From Polyodon spathula (lineage: Eukaryota > Chordata > Actinopteri > Acipenseriformes > Polyodontidae), in contig NC_054548.1 in assembly GCF_017654505.1 (NCBI RefSeq), forward strand, positions 24,424,870-24,488,869: a DNA stretch of 64,000 bases. Reading direction: 5' to 3'. Of this stretch, positions 10,775 through 24,000 are shown piece after piece. Position 1 is the first letter of the stretch; each line of letters opens with the position of its first letter. Position numbers and translations under genes: made by a program. The notes under the pieces were generated by a model. The model made no database searches. It saw nothing but the letters and a program-made list of their open reading frames with translations, and was not told where the DNA came from.

Positions 10775-12224
10775 TGAACAAAAATATAAACGCAACATGT
10801 AAAGTGTTGGTCCCGTGTTTCATGAGCTGAAATAAAAGATCCCAGAAATTTGCCATACGTACAAAAAGCTTATTTCTCTCAAATTTTATGCACAAATTTG
10901 TTTACATACCTTTGCCAAGATAATCCATCCACCTGACAGGTGTGGCATATCAAGAAGCTGATTAAACAGCATGATCATTACACAGGTGAACCTTGTGCTG
11001 GGGACAATAAAAGGCCACTCTAAAATGTGCAGTTTTGTCACACAACACAATGCTACAGATATCTCAAATTTTGAGGGAGCGTGCAATTGGCATGCTGACT
11101 GCAGGAATGTCCACCAGAGCTGTTGCCAGAGAATTGAAAGTTCATTTCTCTACTATAAGCCGCCTCCAACGTCATTTTAGAGAATTTGGCAGTACGTTAA
11201 CCGGCCTCACAACCGCAGACCACATGTAACCACGTCAGCCCAGGACCTCCACATCCGGCTTTTTCACCTGCTAGATCGTCTGAGACCAGCCACTTGGACA
11301 GCTGATGAAACTGTGGGTTTGCACAACCGAAGAATTTCTGCACAAACTGTCAGAAACTGTCTCGGAAGCTCATCTGCATGCTCGTCGTCCTCAGCACGGT
11401 CTTGACCTGACTCCAGTTCGGTATTGAAACCGACTTCAGTGGGCAAATGCTTACCATCGATAGCCACTGGCATGCTGGAGAAGTGTGCTCTTCATGGATG
11501 AATCCCAGTTTAAACTGTACCGGGCAGATGGCAGACAGCGTGTATGGCTTTGGTTTGCTGATGTCAACGTTGTGAACATGGTGGTGGTGGGGTTATGGTA
11601 TAGGCAGACATAAGCTATGGACAATGAACACAATTGCATTTTATCGATGGCAATTTGAATGCACAGAGATACCGTGACAAGACACTGAGGCCCATTGTCG
11701 TGCCATTCATCCACCGCCATCACCTCATGTTTCATTCAGCATGATAATGCACGGCCCCATGTCGCAATGATCTGTACACAATTCCTGGAAGCTGAAAATG
11801 TCCCAGTTCTTCCATGGTCTACATACTCACCAGACATGTCACCCACTGAGCAGGTTTGGGATGCTCTGGTTCGATGTGTACGACAGCGTGTTCCAGTTCC
11901 CCAATATCCAGCAACTTCGCACAGCCATTGAAGAGGAGTGGGACAACATTCCACAGGCCACAATCAACAGCCTGATCAACTCTATGCGAAGGAGATGTGT
12001 CGCGCTGCATGAGGCAAATTGTGGTCACACCAGATACTGACTGGTTTTCTGATCCACGCCCCTACCTTTGTTTTTTAAGGTATCTGTGACCATACATATC
12101 TGTATTCCCAGTCATGTGAAATCCATAGATTAGGGCCTAATTAATTTATTTCAATTGACTGATTTCGTTATATGAACTGTAACTCAGTAAAATCTTTGAA
12201 ATTGTTGCGTTTATATTTTGTTCA

Positions 12225-12226
<2 letters not shown>
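10772..12226 (+). mobile_element. Tc1-like transposon A, inactivated full-length copy
   Basis: The ends read CACTGAACAAAAATATAAAC at the left and the inverse TTGCGTTTATATTTTGTTCA at the right, giving an element of about 1.45 kb. Transposase pieces lie in several + frames: the helix-turn-helix region (ILRERAIGMLTAGMSTRAV) from 11050, the first catalytic aspartate region (VLFMDESQFKLYRADGRQR) near 11490, the second ([12 protein letters not shown]) near 11730, and SPDMSPTEQVWDAL near 11830. The C-terminus [17 protein letters not shown] ends near 12040. Several frameshifts and stops separate these blocks, so no full transposase is made. It lies between trmt10c and pcnp and is flanked on both sides by (TA)n(CA)n runs. 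Confidence 0.93.

Positions 12227-12259
<33 letters not shown>
12227..12259. repeat. (TA)n(CA)n junction between two Tc1 ends
   Basis: The right end of the Tc1 at 10.8-12.2 kb runs through a TA and CA run directly into a different Tc1-type end at 12260. Confidence 0.85.
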
Positions 12260-12340
12260 GTTGTAGTCAAAAGTTTACATACCCCAATGAAAATTTATAA
12301 TTTCTAAATATGTAGACATTTTTCTACCCAATATTTCAAA
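12260..12340 (+). mobile_element. Stray Tc1-like terminal repeat (Sleeping Beauty-type end)
   Basis: It begins CAGTTGTAGTCAAAAGTTTA and continues CATACCCC, matching the style of Sleeping Beauty-group Tc1 ends. No transposase of this type follows. Sequence after about 12340 does not resemble an internal Tc1 region, so only one end seems to remain. Confidence 0.6.
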
Positions 12341-14380
12341 TGCCCAAAGCCCTTTCTGATCAGAACAACGATACAAGCACGGCCTCAACTCCTGCTGTTT
12401 AGCAAATGGCCTATTTTCACCTGCCAAACCTAAGCAACAAATGTTAACAAGCTACTGAACCCAGGAGCTAAGGCCCAGCCTGGCAAGCCTCTGAACAGGC
12501 ACTTGACCATTAGGGGTTGCTGAAGCATAATGATGTGGGCAATACCCTGCCAATTTTCCCGACTGACCCATAGGAGCTCAAAGGCCACTACAGCTCATCC
12601 TGTGGGCACCCAGCCAACTTGAACGACATTCGAATCAATGAGGTAGTGCTATTTACAAGGCAAACTGCTGGTGACCCTATTTGGTGTTTTTTTTTTTTTT
12701 TTTAAATCACAATAGATCTCACAGGAAAAGTATTTACCTTTCCCAGAGGGTCCGACGATGCCTATGTGAAAGCTCTCGCCAGATAAAGAGGAGCCCCTGA
12801 AGGCTCTGACTGTCTGCCTCCGATATTCAACAGACCTGAAACAATACCAGCTTTTGTTCTTATTTGCCACTCCCACTAACTACAATGCCATTTAAATCCA
12901 ACAAGAAAAACCCTGGGTGTACCGCATGGCAATTGATAACAAAGAAGCAATGCTTTTGGGTGCCAGAGGAGCAGATGCGATGGGTACACAAGTTTCACCT
13001 GGGAGTCCGGCAAGGGGATAGTTCAGGCTTGGGTCTATCGCAAAGGCAGTGTGAGGAAAGGGGCAAACAGGGAATTTAATAAAGGGGAAAAGTTGTATAA
13101 TTCTGGGTGAAGAGCAGGACTAGTACAGGTTAACACAGATCAGTCCCATGTCTGCCATAACAGATGTACACAGATGTGCCTGTGAAATACACCGTGCGAG
13201 TGAAGGTTTGGGCTTCAACCTGTGGATGTTTTAAACTGAGGGGCAATGCGATACACCGTGAATGGATATGTGGTACTGGACATCAAGATGAATACATTTC
13301 AGAGTTATAACAATGCTGAAAGCACCAAGTGCACTTCACAATGAGTGACCATTTAGAACCGGTTTGCTTCAAATAATTGTATTTGTATCAACTTGTACTT
13401 GTTTTCTATTCAACTATTTCTGTTGTAATTTGTACTATGCAAATCCCAGTTTAAATGAATACAATAAAATAAATACATTATATTAAGAAATACATACTAA
13501 AATGAGGTTAGTTTAACTGCTTAATTTTTTCTTTTTAAGTGTCCTCCAACACAAATGCCTCCTTTTTACTTACCATAATAGACATACAGACCATGTGTAA
13601 TCAAGAACATAACCGAGCTATTTGTGTCGCTACACTTCAGGGCAAATCCAATCAGATTCCCACAATTTACCCATTAAGAGGTCCATGGGTATGTCTCCTG
13701 CCTCTTTGGTTTCTTTCATCTCTGGAGGTTTGGATTCAGATCTAGCTCGGGCCACAAGTGAAAGACGATGGCGGTCTCTCAACTTCCCCAGCAAACAATT
13801 CTCCAAATCACAAGACCAGCACACCATTTTTCATGACTGTCTCTACTTGAGAGAAGCCCACTGAATGTAAGCAGGTTTTCAGTTCAGGACTGAGGTGTGC
13901 CACTGTCTCTCGGCTTTAAAACAAACAAACAAAAAAAAATGTCTAGCAAAACACCGGAGGCAACAGTTCAGCTTCTGGTTTCAGCCCAACCAATAGCTGT
14001 GGTCCAGGGAGGCACACTGACTCCAGACTACAGTGGGGAAAATGCTAGTGAAGCATTCCCTAAGGATCCCCGGCCCAAATCGACGTACAGGGATTTGAAA
14101 CTGCACAACCCGCCCACACTCAATGAGTAGTTTTTTAGCAACATACCCCAGACCCACCCTGCAGTTTATTTTTATTCTTATTTTTATTAAAGCAATATCA
14201 CCACCACTCTTGACTCTCTAAACTGTTTTTCATAAACATAAAATAATCTGCAGGACACTCTTGTAAAATGATACTTTAAAAGAGCGAAAGCTAAGCAAAA
14301 GCATTCTAATTTATTTCCCTACTGCATCTTTTCATGCCAGCTGAAAATCTTGTCATTTTTTAATGTTTGTTTTTTACATT
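12341..14380. other. Unclassified repetitive-looking intergenic DNA
   Basis: No host exon is recognised. On the minus strand at about 12730-12850 a short open stretch reads FHIGIVGPSGKGK, which resembles an ABC-type P-loop but lacks the final Ser/Thr; it is isolated and may be chance or a decayed fragment. The remainder, including 13540-13900, has ordinary base composition and no family I can name. Confidence 0.3.
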
Positions 14381-14381
14381 T

Positions 14382-14735
14382 AGAACATAAGAACATAAGA
14401 AAGTTTACAAACGAGAGGAGGCCATTCAGCCCATCTTGCTGGTTTGGTTGTTAGTAGCTTATTGATCCCAAAATCTTCTTGAAGGATCCCAGGGTGTCAG
14501 CTTCAACAACATTACTGGGGAGTTGATTCCAGACCCTCACAATTCTCTGTGTAAAAAAGTGTCTCCTATTTTCTGCTCTGAATGCCCCTTTGTCTAAACT
14601 CCATTTGTGACCCCTGGTCCTTGTTTCTTTTTTCAGGCTGAAAAAGTCCCTTGGGTCGACACTGTCAATACCTTTTAGAATTTTGAATGCTTGAATTAGG
14701 TCGCCACGTAGTTTTCTTTGTTCAAGAATATACTA
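14382..14735 (-). mobile_element. CR1-like LINE 3' end fragment
   Basis: It starts with tandem AACATAAG units and reads inward (plus strand) through GAGAGGAGGCCATTCAGCCC. The same 3' segment appears in opposite orientation at about 48150-48530, ending in GGCCTCCTCTCGTTTGTAA. The order fits a 5'-truncated non-LTR retrotransposon on the minus strand whose 3' end carries a short ATAAG-type tandem tail. Clade assignment to CR1-like is inferred from the reverse transcriptase piece that belongs to this tail at 47.6 kb. Confidence 0.75.
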
Positions 14736-15032
14736 TACATATTTTATTTTCATTATTATTATTATTATTATTAATGCATATAACGCTTTAGATAAAATGA
14801 CTAATCAGTCTTAATTCAATATAGGCGCTATCCTCCAGCAACCACATCAAATTGCTTTTGCATCAACATAAACATATGTATCTCATTATAATATTTTTGT
14901 AGTTATTCGTTATTTTTTGGATTTTTGGCAGTTTTTCTTCACAAGGTAATTGATGACCCTCCCTCTGATCTGTCGGGTGAAGGAAGAGTGGGGGTGGAGA
15001 GACATGTCTGTTTTTTTTTTTTGTTAAGGAAG

Positions 15033-18000
15033 ATGGCGGATGAGAAGCAGTCTGATGGAAATGTCTTGAATGACGGAGGTGAAAATAAGTATTTTATTTG
15101 TTGCTAAAATGATAATATAAAAATAAAACTTAGGCGTAAAGAATCTGAAACGAAGGCATTTAGGCAAAGTAATGTTGTATGTCATTATAATAGAAAATAT
15201 TCAATTACGGCCGTGTGCATAACCAGGCCTAGTTGCAGTAATCATCTACTTGACACACACATACACATATATAATGCAATATGTATTTATGCACGGCAGC
15301 CGTAGAGAGCGTTTGTTTACCCGTATTGATTTATTTAAGCTTGATCGTACGGTACTGTGGCGCAAAACAAATACGTCTTACTTCTTCAGCGCAGAATACT
15401 GTTTACCGACATTTTGTTGGCATTATATCGTACTCTAACACATACACACATATATATGTATATATTAATTAAACACTATTTTTATTAAATATACACTCTC
15501 TACATGATTGTTATTTGTACGGCGCTTAAAAAATATGATACAAATTGTGACACATAATATATCACGATTAGGCTATATGTTTTCGTTAATATATGCAAAA
15601 GTGATTAGATAATTGACTGGAGTCAATTAAGTTAATCTTAACTGGAAAGACTGCTCACGGTTTAATTCAGTTCGCTTTTGTTTCATCGACTACAATAAAC
15701 GGTTTGTTAAGGCATTCTGAATGATGCTATATATTTTTTTATTTTTTCCAATGGGTTTTAAAGGGATTTGGCAACCACATTTCCATTTGTTTTAGGATTT
15801 AGTAACTTAACAGATTTATGTACAGGGGTGAATGTGTGTGTGTGTATAATATATGAATGAATGAATATCGATATGAAAGAATATATATATTATATTATAT
15901 ACAGTAAGTATGAATAAGATGTAGCCAAAAATGTTTTCCCCAGCTGTTCATATAGTATGTACAGTCATCTCTTAAGACGCCATTATCTCACAGTGATATA
16001 TAAAATAAATAAATATAAAACTGAAGTACCCGCTGTTGCCCAGGGAAATTCAGTATTTCTTGGATGACAAATTGGGTAATGGTAGCATTATGGTTTCCTA
16101 TAAATTACTAATCTTGGGTGTTGAACAGTGTTGTCGGACCCTTGGGTTTTTGCCATTTTTAATTTTTTTTAAATTTTTGTTCTTTTTATTTATTTTATGG
16201 TTTTCTGGGTTTCTTTAATTTGAGATACATGGCTACTGTAGTGAACCAGCAATGGGGTTACTAAATAAAGTACCCCAGGGGTCAAAATTTTGGATCCAAA
16301 CATAGCCCTTGACCTTCCCCTGGATGAAAGAAGAGACCATGCAAAGTTTGGCTGCACTGGTTCCTGCTGGATCCGAATGCATAAAGGAACAGACAGACAG
16401 ACATACTTTCTTCTTTATATATTAAGATTAGACAAGAGTTTATGTAACCTTGCCTTGCCAGCTTGCACAGCCCTAAAGTTGTTTGTGGTGACCATTGGTG
16501 ATCTGTTAATTCAGTTTTGACCAACTCCTATAGGTGTGCTTATCAAGTTATTTGGATAAGCACTGTGGGCTCCCACATCCTAGACTGTCAGATTAGTTTT
16601 GATACAGTGTCTGGAGGTGCAGCTATAGGCGTTTGACTTTACCAGTACAAACACTGCGGCTTCATACAAAGAATTGCGATCATCACCATTCACTAACAGT
16701 AACAACATTTAGCCTCTGAATTTCCACGTGGTTGTCATCCAAATTTTGCATCCACATTTGTTGTAACCTCCACCCACATTTCAAACAAATAACCATGCAT
16801 TATGCATCTGTTGATTATTATTTTTTCTTCACAAAAACCATCTTGTTATAATTTGCTCTTTTCAACAGGTAGGTGGCTATAAGTTTCAGCACTGTTAATT
16901 TGAAAGCAATGTGTATACACTTTTTTTTGGTAAGTTATTTTAAAGATAGCTGTAGAAGAGGAATACTGTTTAATGTAAATTGTATTAAGTAACTTGGTAA
17001 AGTGTGTTTTATTCTAATGCATGTTATTGGGAAGTGGGATCCTAACAGGGCCAAGCCCTAGTTTCTTTTTGCAGGGCATGCAATTTGAAGTGCTCAATGT
17101 GCAGGTGCAAGTTAAAGTTAAAGACAAACCTCCAGGGCCTTACAAGGAAGTACATTGCTGCATTTTCAAGAGTTTCTGGGCCAAGTTGTTATTTTTTGTG
17201 TCATTGGAATCACATCCCAGTTTCTGGAGCATGGCTGTGTTGTGCAGCCAGCAATCATGCTATGGTTCAATGAAACATGGGATGTAGTCCTTATAATTCA
17301 TACCTGTTAGTGGGGCTTGGCATTACTCAGCCGAGCCAACCTCATCTGTGTTTTTAGATTTAACCTTTTGCTGCTGTCACTTTTGCTGTGCAACATGTTC
17401 TTAGCTGCTGCTGTATTATCCGCTGTATCTAGCAAACAGTGGACAAGCCAGCTGAGTCAGTAAGGGCAAAGGCTGCACAGAGATCCTCCCTGTAACAGGT
17501 ACTTAATGAAGTTGCTGCTTCGGCTCCCCTGCTCGGTATAAAGTAGCTCACCTTGGTAAGTTGTTTCGACTCCACCAGGACCCGAAGAGAAGGGAGGCAA
17601 AGGTGTGAAAACTAAGACTGTCTCTTCCAGCAATGGAGGGGGGAGCACAGGCCGGAGCGCGGACAAGCGATCTGCCAAACAGGCAGCCGGGGACTCCAAC
17701 TCACAACCGGCACCGGCCAAAGTCTCTAAAATAGCATTCCCATCAGGCAGTCAGCTGATCAAGAAGCCAGCCCCTATCTCTATCAAACTGGGAGCCAGCG
17801 TAAGTCATGCTTTTTCATTTCCTGTTGCTTTTGCATGCTTGCAGGGGACAAAAAAAAGGTTTAAGTTGCGTGTTTTATTTGGCTACCTATTTTGAATCTA
17901 GTTTGAATTTGTCAGGGATAACTTTACTTTTGTGGTAATGATTGGAATCCTTCAGAGCTTATGATTTTGTTTTGAGTGCTCCACAAAAAAACCGTCACAT

Positions 18001-21000
18001 AAACTCCACCTAACCAGCTTAATAATCTGTATAATCGTTGGGAGATGGGACCCATTAAATCGAGACAAGGAACAAGAATACACTTTAATTTTAGAAGTGC
18101 AATGATGGAGGGATTTGCCTCTGTTGTTGTGGGTTGGTGTGAATGTTTTAGTTGAAGCATCCAGCAGGGCTGTTTTGTTAATGGCATTTTTTATTTTAAA
18201 TGTGAAATTCTAGAAACCGAAAGAGGCTGCTCCAGTTCTGCCTGCTAAGATACCTGCAGTAGCAGCAGTTTTCAACGAGGAAGAAGATGTAAGTAAGAAG
18301 TATTTAATGATAGCAGAAAACAAAGGTCAAGGAACTTGTGATGTCAATGTGTTTGGATAAGTGTTGAGATTTCACAAAGCAGTATTTGTCTCAGTTCTTC
18401 CCTGTTTGCATAAAGAATTCCAGAGACTCCGGATATCAGGACTGCTGCCTTATATTGTTAAATGTCTTACCAAAATGTTTCCAGAACCAAGGTCAAATTG
18501 GAATAGTTCTCAGATTATTCCACAAATAATTAATTTGTGCCAGCTGGGGATTAGTTCGTGTCCCACCAATGATATTTAATAGGCACCATAGGTCTCCACC
18601 CTCCACTCCAGTAGAGAAGAAGTTAATTCTGTTCTGTTTTTAAATTTTTCCCCTCAGAGTGAACCAGAAGAAATGCCACCAGAAGCAAAAATGAGGATGA
18701 AAAACATCGGCAGGTATGACACACTAAAAGAAAGAAACGGTTTCAGCTGTGACAGAGCTATGTACTGTTGTTTCACCACTTTATTTTTCACTGGGTCAGA
18801 AAAAAAATCATGCCTGTGATTTCTCATTATTGGAAAGTTTCTGGAACAATACATTTACCTTGCATGCATGTTATTTACCTAACATTGATGCAGACAGCCA
18901 GAAGCTCTCATTGTGTTTTCTGGCTTGCATGTCTGGTTACACTAGCCATCTTACACTGAATACAATACGACAAACATGAGATGGGGGAGATCAGGTGACC
19001 TGCAGACAGGAATGGAGTCCCACCCGATATTTTTCAGCCACTTAATTCGATAAGTTATTATAAAATATCGGAGATGGCAATGAAACGTATTAAAGACATG
19101 AGTTCCTCACCATTAAAGAAAAAGTTAAAGGATATGAGTACCGACCTCCCCGAGTCACAGCTGCGTGCTACCGTTGCGGGTTTGCTGAAACAACAGCTCT
19201 GGGATTTGCAGCCCCTAATGAGACAAGTTATTGGGGAAGAACTTCACGGTTTAACGGAGAGGCTCGGATCCTTGGAAAAGGATTTGAAAACATTTACTTC
19301 TAAGTTTGACAATATGCAGCTAACTGTTCGGGCGGTCAAACAGGAGTCAGCTGAAACCAGACTCACTTGATAAATTGCAGGAGAAACTGGTCCAGTACGA
19401 GGACAAACCGCCAAAATAATCTAAGGCTTGTTGGGTTAGACGAGGGCGAAGAGAAGGATGACCCTATCAAATTCCTCCAACGTACTCTTCCTAAATGGAT
19501 TCCGGCTTTGGAGGGCAGATCTATTGAGATTGAAAGAGCCCACCACATCTACAGCAGAAAGGAAGGCTGTAGAAATAGGCTGCGCACCTTGATTTTCAAG
19601 CTGCTGCGTTACAACGACCGCCAGGCTATTCTCGCTGGAGTTCGGACCAGCTCCACCCTGTAGCACGGTGGCTGTTCACTTCGCTTTTTCCCGGATTACA
19701 GCAGTGTCACAGCTCAGGAGAGACTGGACATGGTGCAAGCCAGGAAACCTTTGATTCAGAAGGGGATCAGGTCTTTCCTGATTTATCCAGCTCTGGTTAA
19801 GGTGTTTCATGGGGGGAAACACTAGCTATTTAAAACACCTATGGAAGTTGAAGATTTCGCTGTCTCTTTGGAGTGCGGGCCCTATTTCAGCAATGGACCT
19901 GGTTGACTTGGAGTCAGGGCCGGGGTTTAGAGATCAGAGCGTTACCTTGCTGTGTTGAGGGGTCACAGCTCAGTGAAGTTTTATGTTTTTGGCAGATAAG
20001 AGAGTAATTTCTACCTCTCTGCTGACTGCCTTGTGTTTATTGTTAATATGTCTCAGTGTTGACTTTCTATGAATCTGTTCTTTATTGTTGTTCTATTTGC
20101 CAGTGCTTGCCTACAATTATATTGTACTGTTTTGCATACCATATCTGTCCGATATCTATTTTAACTGGTATATTACCTTTTCACACAATGTGCTCTTTGC
20201 TGCAACTTGTAGAATACACCCTATGTCTGTCTTAATTTTGTTTGTTTTCCTGAGAGAGAGGTTTTCGTTTGTTGGTCCACCATGATGGCTGATATTAATA
20301 TTCTATCTTGGAACATCCATGGCTTAAATACTCATGTTAAACGCACAGTGTTTAGATTTTTTGCACCGTAAAAGGATATGGATTGCATTAATACAGGAAT
20401 CTCATCTTAAATCTGAGGACATTCACCGCTTTCAAAATAAACACTTTTATTAACTTACTTCCTGGTATAGCGAATGCTTGTCTAGATTTCTCGGAGCACC
20501 AGTTAATAACAGGAGGAGATTTCAGTGCAGTAAGTAATCCGGTTTTAGATCAATCTAATCCCAATTCAGATGATAATTGTTTGAATTCGTCAGTGGTTTT
20601 TAATATTTTTATTAGAGATACTAATTTGCGGGATATTTGGCGTTTGAAGAATGATAATGCAAGGGATTACACCTTCTTTTCTGCTCAACACAACCTATTC
20701 TCGGATTGACTATATTCTTACCTCATCTACACTTACTGAATATGTGACAAAAATTGACATACTGCCAATATTAATTTTGGATCATTCCCATGTACTGTGT
20801 GATATATTGCCTGCCTACAATACGCCCTCAGGTGCAAAGAGATGGCGTTTTAATACTTTTTTATTGTACAACTCAGTAATAAAATACTAGAATTTATTAA
20901 GTTTAATCTCAGTTCTGCTAAGAATCCTCAGGTTCTTTGGGAAGTTACTGAGTGTTTTCTGAGAGGTAATTGTGCTGCATTTTCTTCTCATATACACACC

Positions 21001-24000
21001 TCTAGAAACAAACAAATTATTAACCTTGAAACCCAAATTCAAATTTGAGAAAGGACAGAAGCAGGCTTTTTCTGATGATAGAGCAAAACAATTAAATATT
21101 CTCAAAACCGAATTTAAAGCCCTGACGTTGTCACAAGCAGAATTCCTCATTCATCGCACCAAGCAAAATTATTATTACCATATAGATATAGCTACGCTAT
21201 TGAAACAGGCTCTTTTTATAGGGACCAAAATACAGTCAATCTCACTATTGGGAAAAAAAAAAGATCCAAATGAATGTTCCAGTTATGGTCTAATTTTCCT
21301 TACGTGCACGGATGCAAAGCTATATGCTAAGGTCATGGCTTCTAGATTAGAACAATATATTGGTAGTTTGATCCACTTTGATCAAACAGGCTTCATGAGA
21401 GGGCGTCTAGCTTCTGACAATATTCGTAGATTACTAGATGTCATTTGTGATGCTGCCTCCCACTCGGAATCTTGTGCAGTTTTTTCCCTGTATGTGGAAA
21501 AGCCATTCGATCGAATTGAGTGGCACTACCTCTGGTTGGTCTTGGAATGCTTTGGATTTGGTCTAGGTTTTATTCATATGGTGCAAGTACTATATAACAA
21601 TTCTTTGGCATCTGTGATGACTGGTAGCTGTCAGTCCTCCCCTTTTAAACTTTGACGGGGAACACGTCAAGGATGTCCTCTCTCCCCATTGCTATTTGCT
21701 CTATTGTTGGAACTGCAAGCTCAAGCTGTTAGACAAAGTACAAATATCTCTCCAATAACTGCTGCAGGCTCAAAACATTACATTTCTCTTTACGCAGATG
21801 ACATTATTTTATATCTTTCAGATATTTCAGAATCAACTCCTCGTTGTCTAGCACTATTTACTAAATTTGGCAGTATGTCTGGTTATAAAATTAACTGGGC
21901 TAAATCAATTTTAATGCCTCTAAATCTAGCAGCAAAGAATGCAGAACTCCCTATTACAATGCTAACTGATAATAAATTGACATATTTGGGAATACAAATT
22001 CACCCCTCTCTGCAACTTATAAACACAGTTAATTAAACTACTTTATTTGACAAAATTAAACAAGACCTGGTCTCCCTTGCATTTATCTTTACAAGGCAGG
22101 ATAGCCACAATTAAAATGAACATATTACTGAGAGTTAATTTTTTATTTTCTGTTACCCCTATCCTACTTTTTTTTAAGGAAGCCAATTCTATTATATCTA
22201 AATTTATTTGGAATGAAAAACGTTCCCGCATTCGTCTAACAGTACTGCAACGCACAAAGGTTAATGTTGGATTTTCTCTTCCTGATCTTAAACTATACTA
22301 CTGGGCTTTTCAAGTTAGAACCTTAAAAAAAACATGGACCAGCATAGTCTCAAAGGTCACCTGGCGCAATTTGGAAGCAGTTATAGTTCATCCACATAGA
22401 CTACAGGACTTATTTTTTACTGTCATCCCCAAGAAAAACTTAAATTTCAAATTTGGCCCTATCATTGCAAATTCATTAAAAGCTTGGTATGATGTGGAAA
22501 AATTATGGGTGGTCCATTTAAGTTTTCTCATTTGTCTCCTATGTGGAATAATAATCATTTACTGACAGGAGGTAAGCCTTTTATATACCCTGTCTGATCA
22601 AATGGCGGTGTGCATAGTTTTAAAGATATTTTTAACAGTAAAGGCCTTCGAACGTTCCAGGAACTCAGGGAAGACTTCTCTCTCCCAGGTTTCTCATATT
22701 TTCTATATTTAAGACTAAGGTCTGCTTTACGTGCCTATGGGGTTCCTTGGGACTCAGATGTATGTCCTCATCCTTTGATAGACTGGCTGGTGACAGACAG
22801 CTGTTCACGAGGGACAGTCTCAACTATCTATGGACACTTTCTAAAACAAGCATGTAATACTCTGCCAGTTACAAAAATTTGAGAGCGTGAAGTGGAAAAG
22901 CTGGGCTTTTCTCCTGACTGGGACAATGTATGGAACAATATTTTTTCAGCTTCCAAGAACCCAGCTCACCAATTAATACACTTTAAACTTATCCATAAAG
23001 CATATGCTACTCCATACATACTTTTTAAATGAGAAGGTCCCCTGGTCCGCTCTGTGCAGTTGTCAGACTGGTGCAGTGGGCACATACCTACACATGTTTT
23101 GGGAATGTCTGATTGTGGCTGAGTTCTGGGACAGTGTAGCTCAAACTTTTACTTAACTGACAGAGGTTCGGATCAGAAAATATCCGGTTGTATTTCTATT
23201 GAATGATGACTCCTCCCTGGGTCTTTCTCTACACCAGAGCAGGATACTTCTGGCAGGGTTAACTGCAGCCAAGAAATCCATTTTACGGCTTTGGGTAGAA
23301 CCTCTCCTCCTGTGATTGCTACCTGGCTCTTGGACTTTAGAAGCATTGTTTTTTTGGAATGTTCCACAGCCAGGATTAATAAGGAACGTCTGACAACTAT
23401 ACAGGCATGGAGTGCAACTGCTGCCAATTTGGCTACGGTGATATTTAAATGACATGGGCTTCCTTTCCATTACCTTCACACTAGCTTCTGTTTTTGGTAT
23501 GTAATTTTATTTTTAGATAACAATATTGTAGTAACTTTTTCTTAGTTATTTTATTATTATTTTAATATGCAAGCATTGGCAATGTTGCAAATAGTTTATT
23601 TTATTATTTTTTATGCTTTGTTTCTGTTATTAAAAATAAAAATACAATTCATCACAAAAAATAAGGAGATGGGGAACAGTTTTTCAGATTCTGTGCTGCC
23701 TCAACCCACAACCACACTCCTATCACTTCCTCGTAGTGATGTTTTGTACTCAGCTGCACACAAAGGCATGATGTACTTACATTTACATATTGCATAAACT
23801 ATTAAAGGGGTGCAGGAATCCATGACCATAAACCTCAATGATACAAGGTCACAGATCCCGCCTAACAATAACTTTTCCACCCACCATGCTTTGTGTATTC
23901 CACAGGCCTGCTCAGTCTGTTCTGGAAAAAAAGAGATTTGAAGGACAACTCATTAAAAATTATGTTTGCTTTTAACCTCTGGAAGTCTGGCTTGTTATAA

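Noticed and set aside
10535..10895. ORFs on the minus strand with long YIYIYI runs
   Set aside because: They are translations of the (TA)n microsatellite next to the Tc1 end.
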